In this document: piece after piece, positions 1 through 23,782 of the stretch | Layout: each line of letters opens with the position of its first letter | Position numbering within the stretch: the stretch's first letter is position 1 | NCBI GenBank assembly: GCA_026225945.1 | Contig: JAMJFZ010002476.1 | Location: forward strand, 434,001 to 498,000 | DNA from: Cricetomys ansorgei | Taxonomy: Eukaryota; Chordata; Mammalia; Rodentia; Nesomyidae | Length of the DNA: 64,000 bases | Direction of reading: 5' to 3' | Program-made: the position numbers and the translations under genes | The notes under the pieces: generated by a model | Databases searched by the model: none | What the model saw: the letters and a program-made list of their open reading frames with translations, nothing else | Told to the model about the DNA's origin: nothing

Positions 1-147
1 TGAAATAACAAACTATTGTTTGATGAATGGATCACTTAAGAAATAAAAAATATCCAAGTGAAAGAAAATTAGCATGCAACATATGAAAATCTATGCATCC
101 CAGTGAAAGCAGAGCAGGGAAATTTATAGCCCTAAGTGCCAACAGTA

Positions 148-345
148 AGAACCTAGTGGCAGGAGAGGGCTCAGGGCTTATGAGCACTTAGTGCTATTCC
201 CGAGAAACAGAGTTTGATATCCGACACCCATGGGGAATGGCTCGCAAGTGCATGTAACTGCAGTTCAAAGGGCTCGAATGCCCTCAGACACATACACATA
301 CCTTCACAAATGCACATACATATACATAAGTAAATAATAAGCTTT
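148..345 (+). repeat. B2-like SINE, diverged
   Basis: Starts with ggcaggagagggctca and keeps the agcactt, cccatgg and cacacacata blocks of a B2 element, with an A-rich tail. Family assignment is by pattern only. Confidence 0.5.
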
Positions 346-661
346 AAAAAAAGAACAAAGTATCACATAAAACAACTTAATGGTGTACCTTAAGGCACAG
401 GAAATCCAAGAACTGAAATTCCCGATCACTAACTGCGGAAGCAATAAACAAGAACGAGGCAGAAACAAAACAGAAATTGAAAAATGAGTTAGGGAGAAAG
501 AGTTGGTTGTTTGAAAGAAAACAAGATGGACAAATCTTAGCCAAATTAATGAAGAGAGCAAACCAAAATTAATAAAATTTAGAGAGGAAAACAAAGATAT
601 TACAACAGACAGAAGGAAATTCAAAGAAACATGACAACAGACTTTACAAGTTTTTTATTCC

Positions 662-840
662 TGGGCTGGAAAGATGGCTCAATGGTTATGAGCACTGGCT
701 GCTCTTTTAGAGAACCTCGGACCAATTCTCAATACCCACATGGCAGCTCTCAACTGTAAGTCTTGTTCCAGGGGATCTAAGATGTCACATATAGACGTAC
801 ATGCAGGCAAAACACCAATGTACATAAAACAAAAATAATT
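662..840 (+). repeat. B2 SINE
   Basis: Contains gggctggaaagatggctca, gagcactggctgctctt and cacatggcagctc, which are standard tRNA-derived B2 head blocks, and an A-rich 3' end that runs straight into a B1. Confidence 0.75.
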
Positions 841-841
841 T

Positions 842-1003
842 AGCTGGGCAGTGGTGGTGCACGCCTTTAATCCCAGCACTCAGGAGGCAGAGGCAGGCAG
901 ATGTCTGTGAGTTCCAGGCCAGCCTGGGCTACAGAGTGAGTTCCAAGACAGTCAGAGTTACAACAGAGAAACCCTGTCTCGGAAAACAAAAAAAGAAAAA
1001 AAA
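842..1003 (+). repeat. B1 SINE
   Basis: A full-length element: gctgggcagtggtggtgcac, tttaatcccagcact, gaggcagaggcagg, gagaaaccctgtctc, then a poly-A-rich tail. Confidence 0.9.
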
Positions 1004-2465
1004 ATGTTTATATTGCACAAAAGAGGAAAAATAACAATAACAAAAAATAACAACAACCATTTGTTGGCATGTAGGACCCACCAGAATTAAACCAACATAA
1101 AGTAAAATAATTACAGAATTCTAGCAGGTGTACAAACCACAAAGCTTCTTAAATCATTCTGGACCACAGAAAAAGAAGGGTTTCAAGCATCTTTTCCCCA
1201 CCTCAGAAGCTGATATTATCTTGAACCTATCCAAAACCTAACAAAGACAACGTAAAAAGAAAATTAAATCTCAATTTATTTGAGAGACAGACATGCCAAA
1301 GTTTCAGGACAGCCAGGGCTACAGAGGGAAATCCTGTCTCAAAAAAGAAAAATTGCTATGAGAGAGAAAGGGAACATTAAAGGAAGAATGGAGAGAAGAA
1401 CGGCTCCAACCTCTGATATAAATATGGGGGAGGGGTGATACTGGAGTAGAATGGTGTAAGCAGGGTGGGGGGAGGAAGGATACAGAAGAAGAGGAAGAGC
1501 CAGGATAAATAAAACAGAATACACAGGGGGAGAAACACACAGAAAGCTATTTTATAACCTCAGTGAAAAAAAAAAATCCTGAATAAAAAAGTATGAATGG
1601 TCGCATTCTACATGGATGGACAACGCCTCTCCCCCAACCACGGGTAACCAGATGGGAACCCGGTGCTAAGTTTAGAACACTTCCCTACCATTTTTTGCTC
1701 AAGTAGGACCCGGGGTCTCTTCCAAACTGCAGGCTACTGTCATTGATCAGGGTTGTCAACAGAACTTGATGGTAAAACCCTAGAGCAGAAAACAGTATCC
1801 ATTTTGGACAAAGGACATTGGGAAATCACTTTAGAGATAAGTCTGGAAGCTTTCACCCTCCGGATAACCTTCAAACTACCAGATACTGCTAGGCAGCTTG
1901 CTGGGAAAGGGCTAGCTGTGAACTCGGTGAGATACGGCCACAGCCTGCCAGGCAAAACACAATGAAAATTATGACCCGCCCTTTCGTTCCTTGGGTTCCT
2001 CCAGCTACAGTGGGAATTCACTCATATGTTATATGTGTCTGAGTGAACGCTATATGTTTGTGGTTGTCTTCAGAGTCCAGAAGAGGATCCCTGCTCCCTG
2101 GGAATTACAGGTCACTGTAAGCCAAATGACCTACTCTTAGCTGCAGTTACCACTCCAGGCTTGATTCTTGAAACCTCATCGATGGCGAGCCTGTGGCTGG
2201 AGAGGTCACCTCTGCTAAGCAGGAACTCAATGTTATCCTGATGCCTCGCACATTCTCGTGTTCATAGACGAACGAGTGGGTGTGTGGACAAGCACCGAAG
2301 GAAAAGAGGGGAACTTAGAACTTAAAAAACTAAAATTATAGAAATACATGAACCGCAAAAAAAAAAAAAAGGAAGAGGATAAGTTAAAACTGTTTCAAAA
2401 ATATATATAATCATTGAAGTATGCTGAAACATTTAAAGAAAAAAACCACTGAATCTGTAAATATA

Positions 2466-2640
2466 AGAGCTGGAGAGACTACAGGGAGATTAAGGGCAAT
2501 TGCTGTTTTTAGAGAGGACTAATATTTGGTTCCTTGAACTCACATGAGGGTGCCAAAGCTGAATCTGACTCCAGTTCTAGTTCCCACACCCCCTTCAGAC
2601 CCCACACAGACACACACACACATAATATAAATTTTTAAAA
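2466..2640 (+). repeat. B2-like SINE, diverged
   Basis: agagctggagagactacagg is followed by a diverged B2 body and a (CA)n and A-rich tail at about 2605-2640. Confidence 0.5.
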
Positions 2641-3892
2641 AAAAGTCACTCAGGAAAAATATTTCATGTAATTACCAATGAACAAATAGGTCTTTTGAAA
2701 AAAGAATTTGCTATGTAAGGACACTTAGAACATATCACAATAGGGAACAACACCTTTCCTGTTTCAAATCAACTACACACTGAAAAACCTCTGGAAAAGA
2801 AGTCAGTGCTCTCAGCCACCGAGCCATCTCTCTCCGAAGCACCAGCTGCTTCTCAGATTGTTCACTGTACAAGTACCTGGGGAGGACCAGAAAGGTGTTC
2901 AGATCCTCTGGAATTGAAGCTACAGGTGGTTAAAGCCACCCAACACACATGCTGGAAACCAAGCTAAGGCCCCTTGGAAGAGCGGCAGTTAATCTCCAGG
3001 CTGCAAGCAGTTTAAATGCCTGCTATTGTTGACAGAGTTTCTTGGTGGCCTGTCTTTCAAGTGACATGTAGGCAGACTGGAAAATTGTCCCAACATTACT
3101 AAGCAAATCTTATTCCCAAAATTAAAAACCAAAAACGTACGTCTTGTGTAGGAATGGACCAAAGATCAAAATGCTAAAAACTTTATTGTACTGTTTTTTT
3201 TTTTTTCCAGATTACTTCTAAAATAATCTACACAAATTTAAATCCTCTTTATTTAACTACATGGAGAAGCTTTACAAGCTTTCTTTCAACTGAAAATCAC
3301 ACAGCTGTCTTAGAGTTTGTCACGGAAATGTTCATTTGGTGGAAACAATTTCGCCTTAACAGTCCTAACTGGTTATTCAAATGTCCCGTACCGGATATTG
3401 TACTTTCTTAGCCTCCTACTGTAATAAAAACAGACAGGCATCCAAACATGCTTTGGAACAGGATTCATCCTGCATGTATACACTTGTGTACTATGGAGCT
3501 AAAATTAGACTTCGGCTGGTCTTATCTGTTTCTTTCCATTTCAAATTTTCCTTTTTTTTTTTTCTTATTTAGCACTATATTTATTCACTTCATTTCTGGT
3601 ACACTATACACACATTCAACGGTGTACGTTTGAAACCCAGAAGACAACTTTTGGGGTCTTCTTTATTACCGCTCTGTGAGTTGCATGATTAAAACGGAGC
3701 TCACCAGGCTACCCAAAAGAACCATGACTAGCTGCACGTCTCACGGTCCATCCAAACGCTTTCCTCATCCCTCACGATAAAGGCAAGGTGACTGCACGGT
3801 GTCCCGCGCGGTTAACAGTTTTACAAGTTCTTTCACTGAGACCTTGTAGGGGTTCGTGGTGGGACGTGGGTCCCAGTTTTCACACGCACTGC

Positions 3893-14541
<10,649 letters not shown>

Positions 14542-14544
<3 letters not shown>

Positions 14545-14600
14545 TTCCTGCCTCGGACGCATGCGGGGGTCCTTCCCGAGGGGGCTGCGTTTGGAATCGG
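14542..14600 (-). CDS. Gene A exon 1 (5' UTR plus ATG)
   Basis: On the minus strand the exon ends in ATG followed directly by GTGAGTAC, so it contributes only the start Met; the next exon opens GAG-CCG-GTG, giving the classical MEPVTF start. The coding part is 14544-14542. The upstream limit near 14600 is a guess, because the transcription start cannot be read. The surroundings (about 14330-14630) are CpG-rich compared with the rest of the window, as expected of a promoter-proximal exon. Confidence 0.72.
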
Positions 14601-14734
14601 TGACGCCGACAGAGACCAGCTGTCACACAACCTCACAAAAGCTACATGGGATTCAAAAATGGAGCCAGGGGCGGAAACCTCAGAACATTCGTGGTCCCCA
14701 TTTGGCAGGTCCAGCCAGAAAGTAACAGCGCCCC

Positions 14735-14745
14735 TGATTGGCGAA
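14735..14745 (-). promoter_or_regulatory. Gene A promoter CCAAT element
   Basis: The minus strand reads cgccaatcagg. The CCAAT core (14741-14737) lies 193 nt upstream of the gene A start codon. The same 11-mer occurs at 18080 and 45624, about 180-185 nt before the plus-strand first-exon ATGs. Conservation of both sequence and spacing in opposite orientations supports a shared proximal promoter element. Factor (NF-Y type) binding is inference. Confidence 0.6.
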
Positions 14746-15208
14746 AGCTGCTGAACCCGCCTTCGGTGCATGAGTAGCAGGACCGACGTCCTTTCCCATC
14801 AGAGAAGCAAATAAAAATGATACATAAAAGCAACGCCCAGGCGGAACCCAGGCTCTCCGTTTGGAGTGAGCCCCAGGGATCTTTGCGTTCGGGCAGACCG
14901 CCCTCGGGATTTTAGTACAGGGCCTCACTTCCTCTGGTGCTAATGGGCTCCTGCTCATTACATAAAACGTGCCCCGCGGGTTGGTTCGGAGTATTCCCAG
15001 CTCAGTGCTCTAGAAGGAAAAGCCATGAGCGAAACAGGAGGGGTTCAGGGTCAGTGAATGCACAGTACCAAGAACCAGTGCCTGATGTGCCAACTAAGGA
15101 ATTTGAAAAGAATTTGAGATCAGGCTAATACCTAATGCATCCTTAAACCTTGTGTTTTTATGTAAACATTTTTAGCAAAGAGAATACAAACATACCAAAG
15201 TGGTGCAC

Positions 15209-15254
15209 GTTGTTGTTGTTATTATTATTATTATTATGTTGTTGTTGCTGTTGT

Positions 15255-15286
<32 letters not shown>
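15209..15286 (+). repeat. (TTG/TTA/GAT)n trinucleotide microsatellite
   Basis: A run of TTG, ATT, TTG and then GAT triplets forms the tail of the antisense B1 that follows. Confidence 0.9.
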
Positions 15287-15287
15287 T

Positions 15288-15400
15288 TTTCGAGACAGGG
15301 TTTCCCTGGCCGTCACTATATAGATCAGGCTGGCCTCAAACTCACAGAGATTCACCTGCCTCTGCCTCCCTCCTCAGTGTGTGCCATTACTGCCCTGCTT
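15288..15400 (-). repeat. B1 SINE, antisense
   Basis: The plus strand reads cgagacagggtttccctggc, aggctggcctcaaactcaca and cacctgcctctgcctccc, the reverse complement of a B1. Confidence 0.85.
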
Positions 15401-15919
15401 TTTTTTTGTTGTTGTTTGTTTGTTTTGTTTTGTTGTGCTTGTTTGTTTTGTTTCGTTTTGAGAGAGGTATTTCTGGCCGGTCTGGAACATGCTATATAGA
15501 ACACATGGGCCTTGAACATGTAGAGAACCTCACCTACACTCCGGACTCCATCATGGGACTAAAGGCAAGCGCTAACATGCCCAGGCCCAGTGAGCATTTT
15601 CTTGATTAATGATTGACGTAGATGGGCTAGCTCATTTTGGAGAGGGCCACCCAAGGGTAGTTGGTCCACCTATTCAGTTGATCCTGAATGGTCTATGAAA
15701 ACGGGCTAGGCAAGGTATAAGCAATAAGCCAATAAATAGCTAGCACTTGTCAGTGGTTTCTGCTTCACTTCAGGCCTCCACTTCTGGCCTCCATTTCCTG
15801 CTCTGACTTCCTTTGATGGTCATGGACTCTGATGTTTAAGTGGAAGTGAAAAAAAAATTCTTTATTCTCCAAATTGATTATGGTCATGGTGTTTAATCAC
15901 AGCAATAGAAACCCTTACG

Positions 15920-16520
15920 CACCAAGGGGGCATGCCTACTCTAACAGCAGACAAAATAGACTTCAAGCCAAAACTAGTCAGACGAGCTTGACTTAGTGCT
16001 CACCAGAGGAACAACCCGCCGAGAGGAAATTACAGTCCTAGACACATGTGTCACGCACACAGGTGTAATCAATTTTGTAAATGGCATACTTCCAGATCTA
16101 AAATTACGTTATTAACTCAAAACGGTGGGTGCCTTCAGTACACCCAGGACACCAAATGATGTGTCCTCTGAACATCAACTAAACTACCATTGCAATAAAT
16201 ACCATCGTCAACGGACCTAATATACATCAACAGTCAGTTCACCTGAACACTAAAGGATGCGCATACTTCTTCAGAGCCCAGTGGAACTCTCTCTGCAACT
16301 GATCATATAATTTAGGATGCAAAGTATGTATCAACAATTATAGGGAGATTGAAATAATTAGCTGTGTTCTATTTGACCCCAATGGGATAAAGGTGGATAT
16401 CTTCAAGGGTAGAAACTAGAGAAGGTGCACAGACTCGTGGAAACTAAATCACACATCTGAGTGATCACTGGGACAAGGAAGAAACCAAGGAGGAAATTTA
16501 AAAATTCTTCAATCGGCACG
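15920..16520 (+). mobile_element. Old L1 fragment (ORF2 5' region), decayed
   Basis: Blocks such as gacaaaatagacttcaagcc, aaaggatgcgcatacttctt and gggacaaggaagaaaccaag are in the order of the L1 endonuclease-coding region, with many stops. The assignment comes from memory of rodent L1 sequence, not a search. Confidence 0.5.
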
Positions 16521-18079
16521 AGAAGAAAAAAACACAGCAACTTCTACAATACACACAGCAGGAAATGAGACGTCCAGATGTTGTGGCAAGCCAGGGGTTT
16601 AATCCTTATACTGTGTGATCTGCTCTTCTTGAGACACTTCTAAAGCTGGGGGGTCAGTTCCAGAAACTTGTTCACCTGCGGGAATAAATCTAGGAAGGTG
16701 GCTTCCCTCAGAGATCACCATTTCAGAGAGGGTCTCACCATGGACTTTGGCTTCCTCCATTCCTTTATGTCGGGTAGTAAATGGCCAAAAAGTCCACTGT
16801 GAAAATCGATTGCAAGAGGGCATTTCTGAACTCCCCAGGGTAGCAGTTATGGATAAGGGATAGAGAGATGTTTGTGACTCCAGTACCAGGGCATACAATA
16901 CCATCTTCTGTTCTCCCGGGGTACCAAGCACACATGAGGTACACTGAGATACATGCAACAAAAACAACCATACTTATGAAATGAAATTAATAAATCTTAA
17001 TGTGCCTGTAAGTGACATTATTACTTTGGCGAATATCATGGTGTTGAAGGAATTATTTCATGGCCCTGGAATAAATAGCAGCCATGATAAGGTCCCAAAG
17101 ATATATCATTTGGTGTCTCTGCATCACCATCGACCATCATTGAGCATTCTGGGGCTCTTTGTCAGCAGTCTGTGTGATTCTGATGCTTGGGAGTATTTGC
17201 CGTAATGAATGGGGGCTTTCTTCATGACCTTGGGCAAAGAAAACCTTTTCTGAAGTTCAAGGGTTGCTTTTTGTAACTCTGAATCCTTAACAAAGTAGTC
17301 CTGAAATGTATGTTTATTCTATCCCTTCACTGAGTACATTTTTGGTGTGTTTTAATTTTACAGGCAGAAAATGGATACATTGAAACAGGAGTTGTAGAAA
17401 GTTAGGGGTTTCTGCCTCCACCGTAATCCTTAAGGTTTCCTACTGAGCCCTGAATGTGTTTCCCAGGCTTGAACCTACCCGGGGCCTGCTCCTACCCTGA
17501 AGTACGTTTTTTCCTTAGGAGCAAGAGATTGGAAAGTACAGAGCAAACTTGAGGCACCATCTTTATGGAAAAGGCAAGTGGAGAAATAAGGGGTATTTGA
17601 GAAAGGCAGCAAGTGCACCCAAAGTCCCAGTGCGTGTTGTTCTCAATGCACTAAAACCCCGAAATGAACGGATTCATTCCAGAGGGCAAGGATTATCCGT
17701 TAAGGTGTTTATTTTTTCAATTAGGTGTTTTTGTTATTGCAGCCGTTTACTTTCCTTCCTCCCTCCCTTCCTTCCTTTAATTTTGTCGAGACAGGTTTTC
17801 TTTGGGTACTATTGGCCTTCTCTGAACTAGTTCTCTGCACCAGGTTAGCTTCCAATTCAGTGATCTTGCTTTCGCCTGCGGACGGCCGGGATTACATGCT
17901 TGCCACCATGGCCGGTTTGTTTCTTTCGTTTTTTGTGTCATGGTCTCACGATGTAGACCTGAATGGCTTTGAATTCACAGAATTCCGCCTTCCTCGAGAG
18001 TGCAAGCAGTAAGGGTTTGCATCTGTCCGTTTTTAAAATGTTTTGATCATCTTCACAGAGCCAGCAGTGAATACAGGTC

Positions 18080-18125
18080 GCCAATCAGGAACCATATTAC
18101 TCTAAGGAGTGAATTGTCCAATGAC
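18080..18125 (+). promoter_or_regulatory. U1 promoter with two CCAAT boxes
   Basis: CCAAT at 18081-18085 (in cgccaatcagg) and at 18118-18122 (in tccaatgac), the first 180 nt upstream of the ATG in this unit. The same pair occurs in U3 and U5, and the first box also in gene A. Confidence 0.55.
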
Positions 18126-18199
18126 AAGCACGGATAGTCACAGTGAGCTACCTTTTAAAAAGCTTTGCTTAGGACGGGGCAACTCTGGGAGGCACTGGC

Positions 18200-18263
18200 T
18201 TGGACAAGTTAGTGTTCTGCTGACTGCAGCGTCTTAGGGAGGACACATCAGACGCCAGAAATG
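18200..18263 (+). other. First-exon copy 1 (ends ATG|GTGAGT), possible gene B exon 1
   Basis: The ATG is 18261-18263, followed at once by a consensus donor GTGAGTG. It could serve gene B, whose KRAB exon starts at 22656, or be a non-coding remnant. The left limit is not defined. Confidence 0.5.
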
Positions 18264-18857
18264 GTGAGTGTGCCGCGGGCTCCTGGGATCCCGGGTGTGG
18301 GTTTGGGACACTTGCTGCTCCGGAGCTGTGTGGCGCCAGCACCCCAAGTTCCCCCTGGTCCTGGGAGTCCAGTGGAGTCTGGCCCAGCAATGCCAATGGC
18401 CCCGTGCACTTGAGGTGTGCACCCCGCAGGCAGCCTTGAGCCCGGAGTCCCCCCCCCCCTCGTCTGTCCTGGTGAAGCTGCTTTATGGCAATCCCCAGCT
18501 CTGTTGGGTGAGTCCTCGCCGTGGACCTGCGCCTGCTCAGACCTTGTAGAGCTGGCGGGTTGGCGATGCTGAATCCAGGCTCGGCTGTGTAGGGCCATGG
18601 GTGGTCTGTGCAGTTTCCCTTCTCCTCCTGTATCTCTATTTCCTCCCATTTAGGTTTTGTCTTTTAGTCTTTTACCGCCTTGGATTTCTTTCCACTCCTT
18701 TCCCTCCCCTCCCTCATCTGATCTCCCCAAGCCTCCTGGCTTTAGAAAAGTTTCCCACAGAGCTGTCTCTCTCTAACCCCTAACCGTCACCCAGTATGAT
18801 TTTTGCATTTTTCTTCTGTATTGTTTCTTAGTTTTTAAAATGATACTCCCAATTCTT

Positions 18858-18858
<1 letters not shown>

Positions 18859-18902
<44 letters not shown>
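18859..18902 (+). repeat. (TG)n microsatellite
   Basis: A pure TG run of about 40 nt, just before a B1. Confidence 0.95.
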
Positions 18903-18904
<2 letters not shown>

Positions 18905-18941
18905 ACGTGCACGCGCGTACTTGTCCCTTTACAAATGATGG

Positions 18942-19100
18942 GCCAGGTAGTAATAGTGCATGCCTTTAATCCCAGCAAAGGGTCCCAACAGGCGGATCTC
19001 TGTGAGTTCGAGGCCAGCCTGGTCTACAGAGTGAGTTCCAGGACAGCCAGAGTTACAACAGAGAAATCCTGTCTTGAAAACAAAAATAAACCAAAAAAAC
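18942..19100 (+). repeat. B1 SINE
   Basis: gccaggtagtaatagtgcat, tttaatcccagca, gttcgaggccagcctggtct and gagaaatcctgtcttg, with an A-rich tail. Confidence 0.88.
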
Positions 19101-22100
19101 CCTCAAAAATAGTAATAATAATGATGGGAGAGGACTGGATTGATCCCTCTATAATTTTTTGTGGTCAAAAATTGGGGTTTTTGAAAAGCTGTATCAGCCT
19201 TGCCCTTGTGAGCCCTGTGAAGGGGGCCATGCTTGGCATTGGATTGTCGTTTGGCTGGTTTATTCTTGGCTGCTTCTCCAAGTAGAGACCACTGCTTGAG
19301 AGAGCACTTAATCGGTACTTAAGCCTTTCTTTACTGATGAACTTCTTTGGAGGGAAAAACATATTCATATTTTTCGGTTGTGTCAGATTTCTTGGTACAG
19401 AGTGAAGAGACACAAGGCTTGAAGAATGAGACCAGTGTCAGCTCAACAGAAGACACTGGTCATTAGCACACACAGAGAGTGACACAGACTTTCCTGCTGT
19501 GCAGTGGGAGAAAGCTGCCTGGGACCCTTTAAAGGGTCCTGGTGTATTCCTGTATGCAAAACCTGGGTTATCACAATAAAAATGTTACACCCCCCCCAAA
19601 AAAAAGCATAAAAATTTTCAGTGCATTTAAAGCTTGTTAACATGGGCTTGATAACTTAAAATGTATACATGGATAGTTTTAAGACCGCATGGTACAGCAC
19701 CATTTTAAAATGTAAAAAACATGTATGACTTTGTCATAGAGTTGCTACCTTCTTGGTTAAATTCTCACTTAAAAAAAAAAAAAAATGACCAGGTACTTGA
19801 CTGTGCCTGCTTGAGATTTTTTTTAAAAAAGGTGTTTTATTGTTTGATATGATAAAAACACATTAGATTTTAAACTATTTTAGGAAAATTCAGAGTTTTG
19901 CATAGGATTAAAATTTTGAAAGGTTACTTTAAAGACAGCTTTTGGCATGGGTAAATTTCTAAGGCTATAGGACATTATAACAAGGCCAAAAGATAAAATT
20001 GCCAGACTTCCTAGAGACTGTATGATTTAAAGTACATGCAAGATGGTCGTTCATCTTACAGATAGTCAAGTTCTTTAATGTGTTCAAGACTAAGCTTGTA
20101 GTCATGCTAATTCTCATAAGCTTTATTTAGCTTCCTGTATACATTTTCAAGGTTGAGCCTAAGAAAAACAGTCCATGTTTTTTTTTTAGCTCAGGATTAT
20201 CTTAATAGATACGTAGGAAGATTCTTAATAGATACCGGTTCTCAAGCCCTTCAGAGATTTGCTAAATATGGCTTTTAAATGTTCAATGACAAAATTTACT
20301 ATGACAAACAGAGACCCCCCAGATCCTAACAGTGACCCCAAGATCTCCAAAGAAGACAGATGGGGACAGAACAACCTCACCTGGACTGTGGCAATGCTAA
20401 CCACTGGGAAAAAACTGTCCAGTGCCTCACCTGCCGTAGACCTGCCTAAATGGTGGACAAACCTGGACACTGGAGGGTGGATCATCCTGCTTTGGCTGGA
20501 CAGAGTAGGATCAGTCCCTCTGAATCCTTTTCCACAGAAAAGATCCTTCTGGCCTGGCGACTAAAGACTGACATTGCCTTGGAACCTCCGCCCCCCAACA
20601 AGGCCATGGAGAACATGGGAGCCTGGGGTCACCTGTCTAGGTATGGATATGTCTCCGTCATTTTGATTGGCGTATAGTTTAATTGGTTATACTTACTGGT
20701 ATAATTTATTCTTCTCGGATCGCCGATGTTACTGATGACTAACTAGTTAGGTTATCTAACAACAGACAACCAACCAGATCCCCAGGGTTTATGGCTACCT
20801 GCTTAATACCATTCATAGAGCTACTGGAGCTCCTGCTGAAAAGGCAAACAGGTTTGTCTTACTGACACACTTCATATTTAAGGATAAACAGGTTTAAGGT
20901 GTAAGTTTTTACAAAAATGTGCTTTACAGTGACTGCTCTTGGTAACAATTACTCATGTCTCAAGTCAGTGGTTAGATGAAAAAAAGTTTAAGGTCTAAAA
21001 AGGTATTATAATTGAATGTCTAAAAAGATGATGTATACACAGAGAAAAGTTTAAAAGGTATAAGAAAGTAATAAAAATATTTCAAAAGCTCACAGTTTTA
21101 GGAGAGATGGATAAATAAATGTTCTTAGAGAGCTCTGGTGAGCTGGTGCTGCTGTCATTAGCCACGAGGTCAGGATTTATAGGTTTCCTTTGGTTTAAAA
21201 ATGCTTCTCACCGGGCTAAAACATTTCTGTCCAGTTTCAGTTCGTGTACCCAGCTCTCTGGACAAACATTTGGTTTGTTGAGCTTGCATACAAAACTAGT
21301 TCAGACAAGATTGGCTTAATTTCCATATGACCTGAATTTATTCTATGATTAATTTGAATAGGAATGGGGCTTTGTTAAGGCTTTTCTAAAGGAAGTATCT
21401 TACTTCCATTGTTTCATCAGGTGTATGAATAACCTGGTGCAGGGGTGCTGATTGATGTCCTAAGGTGCAACCTTGCCTTTAGGTTCCTTGTTGGGAGTGG
21501 GTGCACACATTGCACAAGGCAAACAGGGCCCCGCATTGCTAAATGCTTTCCTAGGCTTGTTCTCCATAATAAATTCGTGGCATCCTTGAGTTGGAGAACC
21601 CGATCTCCTAATACACTTCTTGTAAAGGCCTTGAGTCTGGGGCTCACTCACTGGTAACTGAATAGGTGTGATGACCTTATGAGAGTGTGGTCATGGCATG
21701 GTATATACCCCGTCAAGAAAGCCATGGAAATGCTGTGATCTGAGAGAGCCTTTTTGCCTCAGGGTTTGAAGATGGTTATTACTCCTTAATTAGGGAGAAC
21801 AGCTATGGTAGCTTATGTGTCAGAACAGACGGGATTCCCTAGCTATCAAATATACTCACCGTATTAGTCTAGAAAGATATTTGAAAAAAAGCACAACCTG
21901 TAAAACACAGAAAGGAGACTAAAAGTTACTCCTATCAGACAGATAAACATTGACTTGATAGTTTGTCTTACTCCAGGAAGGATCTGATTTCCTTAAAATG
22001 GGCCAACAGCTGGTGACTCTTAACCTTATATTGAGGTTGTAATATAGTTGTTATATAAGATATTATATAAATATTAATATAAATAAATATTAAATAAAAT

Positions 22101-22400
22101 ATTATATTAAAACAGTTATTATATAAAACGTTATAATGTTGTGGTCAGACAGTAGACGGTTTAAAGAGAAAACATGTAGTCAAACAAAAAGCATGCGGGC
22201 ATTAAGGGTTTACACCCGAACTTCCCTAAAATGATTAGCTAGTTAAGGCAGAGGAGGCCGGGTGAGAACAGTTTCCCTGCCAGAGAACTGATTACTAAAA
22301 GAAACGAACTGCCTGGTGAGGATTACGTGTGCTCATAGCTGCTGTCCTTGCTGTCCATAGGTGTTTAGGCTTTGTGTCGCAGAGGAGAGCCATGTGACAA
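19101..22400. other. Between first-exon copies 1 and 2: no gene seen
   Basis: About 19440-19540 repeats the actggtcattagcacacaca block of the duplicated units. About 20230-20680 has a C/A-rich character reminiscent of retroviral leader or VL30-type sequence, which I cannot confirm. About 22025-22135 is an AT-rich low-complexity stretch. Nothing coding is supported. Confidence 0.45.
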
Positions 22401-22479
22401 CTTGACTTGAACAACTGTGTGTTCTGCTGACTGCAGTCCTCTCAGGGAGGGCGCTCAGACTCATCGGATGCCCGAAATG
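22400..22479 (+). other. First-exon copy 2, probable gene B exon 1
   Basis: It contains gactcatcggatgcccgaa followed by ATG (22477-22479) and the donor GTGAGC. It lies only 176 nt before the KRAB exon, so intron 1 has been lost almost completely. No CCAAT pair like the other units is visible upstream. The left limit is not defined. Confidence 0.6.
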
Positions 22480-22610
22480 GTGAGCGTGTCTTTTTCTCTG
22501 ACATGAAGTCATCACGGCAGCATCCCACAGATAGTCTTCAGTTATCTCCTATGAACATCACCGAGAGCTGTCCTCAGGAGCATCTGTCCTAGACAATCTG
22601 TATTCCATGA

Positions 22611-22808
<198 letters not shown>

Positions 22809-22986
22809 TGATTCAGTCAGAGAACAACCGTTCTCTGCTCATGTATGTAGGTAGTGGTGTGACTTGAATTCTTAAAGGTAACATATGGTAAAATTAATGT
22901 GCATGCCCATGTCATGTATGTGCTTGATTGTAATAATCTTTGTAATGTTGAATATGTCATAATGAATTATCTGTTTTTACTTCTAG

Positions 22987-23044
22987 AGAGAACATTAGAA
23001 GAAAATATTAGGGAAGACTACAACGGTCTCAGCAGAAGTACAGG
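22987..23044 (+). CDS. Gene B 58-nt linker exon
   Basis: Flanked by ttctag and gtaatt. It encodes the conserved EEN..EDY..LSR motif and is open in the phase set by the KRAB exon. Confidence 0.8.
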
Positions 23045-23782
23045 GTAATTATATTCAATAGAAAGCAGTTTACATCAAACATTTGGGAGTGGTAGGACAA
23101 CGGAGAACCTACGAAATGATCCCAGTGGATCAAAGTGCACATCGAGTCAAAACACAAATCCCTGTAACGGAGCACTGGATTGTATCCTTCGATGTTTGGG
23201 TATCTCCTGTGCGTCACCATGAAATCACCAACACAGGCTGCAACATTAAGCTCTGGAAGAGCTTTTCCAGTGGTTTATTACACCGAAACTTCCCTTCATA
23301 TCTGAAAGTATTTCATGTGTTTCTGCATATTCCTTTGAGGCTCTGAATGTCAGTGCTGTGTTTTACTTGCTCTCTTTTGCTGTGATAAAAAGCAGCTCTG
23401 TGGCGGAGCTCATTCTTACTTATACCCTCCCCTGTCCCCCCATCACAGTCCCATCGAGAAGATCATTCTCCCCTGTGGTATAGGCTACAGCATATTTTTT
23501 GGAAAACTTTTTGAAAAGGCTTGACACTGTGTGTAGGAGCATTGTCAGTTTTTAATATTTTTCCAGGGGTCTAAAACAGCAAAAGCCAGGACCAAGTCAT
23601 CCAAAGTAATGATACAAAATTTAACTCTTTTCATGATAGAGAATACAAATGTACATGTTAATCCAATTTTAACTTTTACAAACACATCTTTTAGTATTTT
23701 ATTATTTTTAGCAGAAAACAAAATATTACTCACACGACATATAATAAAAGCAAGGGAAGCAACTCTCTGGTTCTCTTTAAAG

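Larger units (their letters stand above)
1..3240. other. Gene-free flank downstream of gene A
   Basis: No coding sequence is supported here. It holds B2-type copies at about 148-345, 662-840 and 2466-2640, a B1 at 842-1003, a B1 3' fragment at about 1290-1345, and A/T-rich filler. The short open frames (for example around 1753-1965) match nothing I recognise. Confidence 0.6.
14746..16744. other. Intergenic between opposing promoters
   Basis: No gene seen. It holds a compound microsatellite at 15209-15286, antisense B1 copies at 15288-15400 and about 15459-15590, a copy of the murid repeat at about 15600-15910 and an L1-like fragment at 15920-16520. Confidence 0.55.
16745..18640 (+). repeat. 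Duplicated promoter/first-exon unit U1
   Basis: This segment recurs with clear similarity at about 31780-34430, 35990-37260, 43075-46180 and 53029-56500. Shared blocks include the ctttatggaaaaggca stretch, old antisense B1 halves, the CCAAT pair, the ATG|GTGAG exon end and GC-rich downstream sequence with ctttatggcaatccccagct. Confidence 0.8.

Noticed and set aside
18248..18649. Minus-strand 133-codon Pro/Gly-rich frame, repeated at 36787 and 45956
   Set aside because: It recurs because the first-exon modules are duplicated. GC-rich sequence keeps frames open, and the copies are not conserved in length or start.
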